Of a stretch of 10,008 nt of DNA, positions 6,487-10,008 are shown in pieces; position 1 is the stretch's first letter, and each line of letters opens with the position of its first letter. The notes beneath the pieces were generated by a model. That model was given only the letters and a program-made list of their open reading frames with translations. It had not been told where the DNA came from and did no database searches. Origin of the DNA: Bradyrhizobium sp. (GTDB lineage: Bacteria > Pseudomonadota > Alphaproteobacteria > Rhizobiales > Xanthobacteraceae); contig JAFAUV010000417.1 of NCBI GenBank assembly GCA_019243075.1, forward strand, positions 1 through 10,008, written 5' to 3'. Both the position numbers and the translations under genes were made by a program.

Positions 6487-8571
6487 CTACTGCCTGTTGA
6501 AAAGCTGACGCAGCACATCATTCATCGGCTGGCTGTCCTGGGGCGGCGGGTTGTCGGTCTGCGCCTGCTCGGTAGGGGTCTGAGAGGGAGCGCGACGAGG
6601 AGCTTGGGCCTGGTCCGGCGCGCTCGAGGATTGCTGGCTTGGAGTTTCTGCTGGAGTTTCTGCCGGCGCTCGTCCCGGCGCGGCGATCCCGCGGCTGCCG
6701 CCAAAGCCTTTCATGAGCGAGCCGATGGTACCGGCGATATTGCCGCCGAGCGCGTCGTTGGAATTATTGCCGCTCGCGGTGCCGACATTGCCGTTACCGG
6801 TCGGCGGGTTCCCGGTCAGCGAGCTCAGGCCCCCTAACAGGCCGCCGATATTGCCGAGGTTCGCGCCATTCGGACCGAACAGCCCCTTGCCCATCTCGTG
6901 CAGCTTGGCATAGGCGGCGTCCGGATTGTCCAGGATGCCCTGCATGTCCGGATAAATGCGCGGACCCGACCACGGACCCTCGATCAGCACGGGAATGCCG
7001 AAGCCGATGGGATCGGAGGTGCGGCCCTGGCCTTCGGTCGTCATTACGAGCTTCGGCTCGACGCGAAAACCCATCTGCTTGGTGCCGAGGTCGATGGTGC
7101 CGGCGCCGGTGACGCGAACCAGGGGACCAACGAGGTTGAAGTCGGTGGTGACGGCCTGGCCGCGATCGATCTTGAACGAGGACGACAATTGCGTCAGGTC
7201 GGTCGCCTGCTGCTCCTGCTCCTGCCAACCGTTCAGCGTGCTCGCGGTCAGAGAACGGATCATCTGCGCGATGTTGACGCCGCGGATGGCGCCGTCCTGG
7301 AAGATCACGAAGGCGGTGCCGGACATGTTGGACATGATGGCATGCTGGCTCGCGCCGGAGGATTGGGCGGCGATCTTCGCCTGCATCTTGCCGTCGATCT
7401 TGTCGAAATCGGCAAGGCTCGTCAGCAGCGGCAGCGCGCGCACGCCGACGATATCGCCATGCATCGCATAGGTCGGGCTGCCGCTCGAGGCATCGACGAT
7501 CACCTCGCCGGCCGCCTGCCCGCCATAGGCGCCGAGATTGGAGAACGACGCCTTCAGCACGCCGGCCGCGAGCGAGGCATCGATCGCGGCCGGCGCAAAC
7601 TGTGCATTGGCGATGACGAGCTGCGCGGCGGAGACGCGCAGCTGCGCGTCGACATAGTTGAGGCCGATCAGATTGATCGGCGCATCGCTCCAGCCCTGGA
7701 TCGGCGATGCCGTTGCGCCGGCCGGTTTCGACGCCGGGAGATCGAGGCGCTGGAAGTCGAGATCGACCTTCACAAGGGGCTTGCTGGCGAGATCGACCGA
7801 GGCCCAGCCGGTAAAGCCGCCATCGCCGAGCGCGCCGGAGAGGCTGTTGAACATCACGATCGGCCCGTTGAAGTGCAGCTCCGCCTTGCTGGTGAGCGGC
7901 GCCTGCAACAGGCCCGGCGCTTCCAGGGTGAAGTCGAGGGGAATGGTCTGGCGGTCGACCGGCGGGGATGGCATCGCGGCGTTGAGGCTGAACTTGAGCG
8001 GGGTCTCGCCAGAGCGCGCCGTGCCGCTGAGCTTGAGCTTGCGGGCGGCATCGATGATGGCGTTGGCGTTGATGCCGTCGATGCGATGCTCGAAGCGGTC
8101 GTGCGGATTGGAGGCGACGATGGCGCCGTCGACGATCTTCACGCGGTCGATGCTGACCGGCTCGGCTTCGGCCGCCGATCTCGTCGGGCGCGACGCAGCT
8201 TCCAGGGTGCGCTCGCGCAGCAGCCCCCTGTACACCACGGGCTTCGTCACCACGATCTCGGCGACATGAGGATGGCCCGACCACGCGCTGGACAGGGTCA
8301 CATCGGCCTGCAGATTGTCGATGGTAATGCGGCTGGTGCCGTCACGGTCCTTGGGGTCCTGCAGCGTCAGGTCGCTGAAATTCACATTCAGCGTCGGCCA
8401 CAGGCTGATCCTGGTCGAGCCTGCAATGGTCAGCCGATAGCCGGTCTGGCGCTCGACGCGGTCCTGGATGGCCGAGGTCAGGAAGCCCGAGGGGATTCCG
8501 ACGATCAGCACGAGGGCAAGGATCACGATGAGGGCGGCGATGGCGGCGCCTGCAAGTTTCAGTGCTTTCAT
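6487..8571 (-). CDS. AsmA family protein
   Basis: A 694-residue inner-membrane-anchored periplasmic protein. AsmA-like proteins belong to the repeating beta-groove (bridge-like) group implicated in outer-membrane lipid homeostasis; the role of this one is not known. A single N-terminal helix lies at about residues 5-26, followed by the family opening IPSGFLTSAIQDRVERQTGY. Then come long beta-rich stretches with the conserved 'KIVDGAIVASN' type repeat near 145-155. The characteristic C-terminal module is at about 415-515 (FQDGAIRGVNIAQMI, FNLVGPLVRVTGAGTIDLGT). From about residue 565 the tail is low in complexity: Gly/Asn/Leu-rich, then Pro/Gln/Ala-rich, ending DVLRQLFNRQ. The start is ATG 8571, chosen because the membrane helix begins right there. 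In-frame TTG 8589 would add six residues. No strong ribosome binding site is visible for either. It is divergent from the Crp-type gene, with a shared regulatory region. Confidence 0.9.
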   Translation of the reverse strand: MKALKLAGAAIAALIVILALVLIVGIPSGFLTSAIQDRVERQTGYRLTIAGSTRISLWPTLNVNFSDLTLQDPKDRDGTSRITIDNLQADVTLSSAWSGHPHVAEIVVTKPVVYRGLLRERTLEAASRPTRSAAEAEPVSIDRVKIVDGAIVASNPHDRFEHRIDGINANAIIDAARKLKLSGTARSGETPLKFSLNAAMPSPPVDRQTIPLDFTLEAPGLLQAPLTSKAELHFNGPIVMFNSLSGALGDGGFTGWASVDLASKPLVKVDLDFQRLDLPASKPAGATASPIQGWSDAPINLIGLNYVDAQLRVSAAQLVIANAQFAPAAIDASLAAGVLKASFSNLGAYGGQAAGEVIVDASSGSPTYAMHGDIVGVRALPLLTSLADFDKIDGKMQAKIAAQSSGASQHAIMSNMSGTAFVIFQDGAIRGVNIAQMIRSLTASTLNGWQEQEQQATDLTQLSSSFKIDRGQAVTTDFNLVGPLVRVTGAGTIDLGTKQMGFRVEPKLVMTTEGQGRTSDPIGFGIPVLIEGPWSGPRIYPDMQGILDNPDAAYAKLHEMGKGLFGPNGANLGNIGGLLGGLSSLTGNPPTGNGNVGTASGNNSNDALGGNIAGTIGSLMKGFGGSRGIAAPGRAPAETPAETPSQQSSSAPDQAQAPRRAPSQTPTEQAQTDNPPPQDSQPMNDVLRQLFNRQ
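6641..6664 (-). repeat. Two-copy 12-base tandem repeat inside asmA
   Basis: GGAGTTTCTGC(T/C) occurs twice in tandem on the plus strand, with one mismatch at the last base. On the coding strand it gives (P)AETPAETP in the disordered tail, at about residues 636-644. The codons GCA-GAA-ACT-CCA are less GC-rich than the surroundings, and copy number may vary between strains without breaking the frame. Confidence 0.7.
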
Positions 8572-8632
8572 CTCGACATTCCCGGGCAAAGGGCATCATG
8601 CACGCCCTGCGTCACAGCCGCCGGGCCGTTGC

Positions 8633-8668
8633 TTTGAGCTTATCGCGGAAAATGGGCGAGCGCTCAAA
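8633..8668. repeat. Inverted repeat TTTGAGC / GCTCAAA in the asmA-crp intergenic region
   Basis: TTTGAGC at 8633-8639 and GCTCAAA at 8662-8668 are perfectly complementary with a 22-base spacer. They lie between the two divergent genes, about 60 bases from the asmA start and 100 from the regulator start. They could be paired protein-binding half sites or a weak hairpin. No family can be named. Confidence 0.4.
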
Positions 8669-8704
8669 AGGGGTCCACAAATAGTCGGAAGGGCTGCAAA
8701 GTTA

Positions 8705-8720
8705 TGTGACCTATGGCACA
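8705..8720. promoter_or_regulatory. Candidate CRP-type operator
   Basis: TGTGA-CCTATG-GCACA matches the E. coli CRP consensus TGTGA-N6-TCACA at nine of ten half-site bases with exact spacing. It sits 44 bases before the start codon of a CRP-type regulator whose recognition helix has the same key residues (R-E-x-V-x-R) as E. coli CRP. It also lies about 133 bases from the asmA start on the other strand. Autoregulation, probably repression if it overlaps the core promoter, is the simplest reading. The site is visible; its use is inferred. Confidence 0.6.
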
Positions 8721-8753
8721 CTTCGGAGCGGGTGGATTATCTAATTCCAGTTG

Positions 8754-8757
8754 AAGG
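8754..8757 (+). promoter_or_regulatory. Ribosome binding site of the Crp-type regulator
   Basis: AAGG lies seven bases before ATG 8765. The frame is open far upstream, but that part runs through asmA and gives no family-like sequence, so this site decides the start. Confidence 0.55.
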
Positions 8758-8764
8758 TACTGAA

Positions 8765-9439
8765 ATGAGCAAACAGGCCGAATTTGCGGTCATTTTGAAG
8801 ATGAACCCGATGTTCTCGGATTTGGGTGCCGACGAACTGCAACGACTTTCAAACCTTTGTCACACCCAGCATCTGGCCATGGGCGAGGTGCTGTTCCAGA
8901 AGGGCGATCCGGGCGAGGCCCTGTTCGGAATCCGGCGCGGGCAGATCCGCATCGAAACCGGGGCTTCCGACGGCAGCCGGCTGACGCTCAACTTCATGGG
9001 CCCGGGCGACCTGTTTGGCGAGGTCGCCGTGCTCGACCGTCAGGCTCGCACGGCGGACGCGACCGCGGGCGAAGCCACCGAATTGTTCGTGCTGCGGCGG
9101 GAAGATTTCATGGGCTTCCTCGAGCGCGAGCCCAAGGTCGCGATCAGGATCATCGAGCTGTTGTGCCAGCGCATCCGCTGGCAGAGCGAGCGGATGGAGG
9201 AATCGATGCTGCAGCCGCTGCCGGTGCGGCTCGCGCGCCGGCTCTGCGCTCTCGCCGCCGATTTCGGCTCCGAGGTGCACATCTCGCAGGAGCAGCTCGG
9301 CATTTTCGTCGGCGCGGCGCGCGAGAGCGTCAACCGGCAACTGCAGTCCTGGCGCAGGGACGGCATTCTCGACCTGCAGCGCGGCCGCATCCTGCTGCAG
9401 AACCTGAACCGATTGACCGCGATCGCGCGCAACGACTAG
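8765..9439 (+). CDS. Crp/Fnr family transcriptional regulator, cAMP-receptor type
   Basis: A 224-residue cytoplasmic DNA-binding protein, normal length for the family, which acts as a dimer. The N-terminal beta-roll (about 12-120) contains the phosphate-binding cassette F84-G85-E86 with R95-T96-A97, the pattern that grips the cyclic nucleotide phosphate in CRP. The dimerisation helix runs from about 122 to 148. At the positions of E. coli T127/S128 it has Q140/S141, so base recognition may differ. The helix-turn-helix is at about 172-197 (HISQEQLGIFVGAARESVNR); R186, E187 and R191 match the CRP residues that read TGTGA. The only cysteines are at 32, 134 and 161, so there is no FNR-type iron-sulfur cluster. 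The start is ATG 8765, with AAGG upstream. It is divergent from asmA and is followed by a terminator-like hairpin. A class III cyclase encoded 2.5 kb away is a plausible source of ligand. Direct targets beyond its own promoter are unknown. Confidence 0.92.
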   Translation: MSKQAEFAVILKMNPMFSDLGADELQRLSNLCHTQHLAMGEVLFQKGDPGEALFGIRRGQIRIETGASDGSRLTLNFMGPGDLFGEVAVLDRQARTADATAGEATELFVLRREDFMGFLEREPKVAIRIIELLCQRIRWQSERMEESMLQPLPVRLARRLCALAADFGSEVHISQEQLGIFVGAARESVNRQLQSWRRDGILDLQRGRILLQNLNRLTAIARND

Positions 9440-9442
9440 AGC

Positions 9443-9488
9443 GGGATGACGTTTCTCCGAATCGTCATTCCCCTCTATCTTTTGTTTG
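9443..9488 (+). terminator. Terminator-like hairpin behind the Crp-type gene
   Basis: GGGATGACG (9443-9451) pairs with CGTCATTCCC (9463-9472) with one bulged T and an 11-base loop. CTCTATCTTTTGTTT follows. It begins four bases after the regulator's stop codon. Stem plus T-rich tail fits a Rho-independent terminator. The motif also resembles one I remember as part of dispersed intergenic repeats in Bradyrhizobium genomes. Confidence 0.6.
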
Positions 9489-9489
9489 A

Positions 9490-9534
9490 GCATGATCTTT
9501 TCGGAAAACCGCTGCACACTTTTCCGGATCATGC
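9490..9534. repeat. Rhizobiales-type intergenic palindromic repeat (REP-like)
   Basis: A two-part palindrome: GCATGATC (9490-9497) pairs with GATCATGC (9527-9534), and inside it CGGAAAA (9502-9508) pairs with TTTTCCG (9520-9526), leaving an 11-base loop. Four unpaired T's sit on one side between the stems. I recognise this sequence, from memory, as a very abundant intergenic repeat in Bradyrhizobium and related genomes. It probably folds into a hairpin in RNA on either strand. It directly follows the terminator-like hairpin and ends 36 bases before the methyltransferase start. Confidence 0.75.
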
Positions 9535-9570
9535 TTTAGCGCTGGCTCCCTCGCCGCCCGGGCTTTCAAG

Positions 9571-10008
9571 ATGCCGAACCGCTCTCATCGCAACGCCGGG
9601 CATATCGGGATGAACCGATTGCGCAAGAGCGGGCGGACGCATTCCTCCGCGCGCGCGGTCATGGCGGAACAGGTGGCGGCGACTTCGCACATCGTGGCGG
9701 TCGCCGATTGTCTCGATGTGCTGGCAAGGATCCCGGACCGGTCGATCCAGCTCGTGATCTGCGATCCGCCCTATAACATCAATGTCGCTGCCTGGGATGA
9801 TCTCGAACATTATGTCGACTGGGCGGGCAAATGGCTCGGCGAAGTCGAGCGCGTTCTGGCGCCGTCCGGCAATTTCGTGCTGTTCGGCGGCCTGCAATAT
9901 CAGGCGGAGGCGGGCAGCGGGGATTTGCTGAGCCTGATGGCCTGGATGCGGGCGCATAGCCGCATGCTGCTCGCCAATCTCATCATCTGGAATTATCCGA
10001 ACGGCATG
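9571..10008 (+). CDS. Site-specific DNA methyltransferase, N-terminal part (3' truncated by window edge)
   Basis: The frame runs open to the window end, giving 146 residues of an S-adenosylmethionine-dependent N6-adenine or N4-cytosine DNA methyltransferase. The catalytic motif IV is plain: LVICDPPYN at about residues 56-64, preceded by IVAVADCLDVLARIPDRSIQ. In related enzymes this block begins the target-binding core. After it come WDDLEHYVDWAGKWLGEVERVL and NFVLFGG. Motif IV near the N-terminus implies the beta-type order (as in CcrM or MboII), with the SAM-binding FxGxG motif expected beyond the window. Start uncertain: ATG 9571, 9610 and 9661 are all in frame and none has a good ribosome binding site. 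9661 still includes the whole core. No restriction enzyme gene is visible, so it may be an orphan methylase or the first gene of a restriction system continuing downstream. Confidence 0.85.
   Translation, partial: MPNRSHRNAGHIGMNRLRKSGRTHSSARAVMAEQVAATSHIVAVADCLDVLARIPDRSIQLVICDPPYNINVAAWDDLEHYVDWAGKWLGEVERVLAPSGNFVLFGGLQYQAEAGSGDLLSLMAWMRAHSRMLLANLIIWNYPNGM

Noticed and set aside
6898..8637. An open frame of 579 codons on the plus strand opposite asmA.
   Set aside because: Same antisense effect of GC-biased codons. Its Arg/Asp/Ala-rich translation shows no family features, and asmA is clear on the other strand.
8468..8764. A possible N-terminal extension of the Crp-type regulator, since its frame is open back to 8468.
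   Set aside because: The extension would run through the asmA 5' end and the promoter region with the operator. Family length and the ribosome binding site fit ATG 8765.
8765..9439. FNR or FixK identity for the regulator.
   Set aside because: It lacks the N-terminal cysteine cluster of FNR. The recognition helix has R-E-x-V-x-R of CRP rather than the E-x-x-S-R of FNR/FixK, and the cyclic-nucleotide cassette is intact.
9529..9957. A minus-strand open frame of 142 codons opposite the methyltransferase.
   Set aside because: The DPPYN frame on the plus strand is unmistakable and the opposite frame begins in the palindromic repeat.

Overview
The window is about 10 kb of very GC-rich chromosomal DNA with strongly GC-biased third codon positions. 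Protein similarity by eye and a palindromic repeat of a kind I remember from Bradyrhizobium and its relatives both point to an alphaproteobacterium of the Rhizobiales, most likely Bradyrhizobium. That assignment is from memory and by eye, not from a search. I saw no tRNA, rRNA, CRISPR array, transposase or phage gene.

Layout. (1) Positions 2-871, plus strand: the 3' end of secA, followed by a hairpin. (2) 1047-1457, plus: a small secreted cupin-fold protein. (3) 1572-3473, minus: an AMP-forming acyl-CoA synthetase with a C-terminal extension, convergent with the cupin gene. (4) 3537-3761, minus: what looks like the C-terminal remnant of a LysR-type regulator, in frame directly behind the next gene's stop codon. 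(5) 3762-6209, minus: a membrane-anchored Cache-HAMP-GAF-class III nucleotide cyclase. (6) 6487-8571, minus: an AsmA-family envelope protein, with a terminator-like hairpin behind it. (7) 8765-9439, plus: a Crp-type cyclic-nucleotide-responsive regulator, divergent from asmA. (8) 9443-9534: two adjacent palindromes, the first a likely terminator and the second the Rhizobiales-type repeat. (9) 9571 to the end, plus: the 5' part of a DNA methyltransferase with a DPPYN motif.

How the genes may work together. Most of the window is housekeeping or ordinary accessory content. The most coherent unit is the cyclase at 3762-6209 and the Crp-type regulator at 8765-9439. The regulator keeps the phosphate-binding cassette of cAMP receptors and the R-E-x-V-x-R recognition helix of E. 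coli CRP. A near-consensus CRP site (TGTGA-N6-GCACA) lies in its own promoter region, shared with the divergent asmA gene. This suggests a local cyclic-nucleotide circuit with autoregulation. The cyclase has unusual residues at the two purine-selecting positions, so the nucleotide it makes is uncertain. I found no clearly new multi-gene system.
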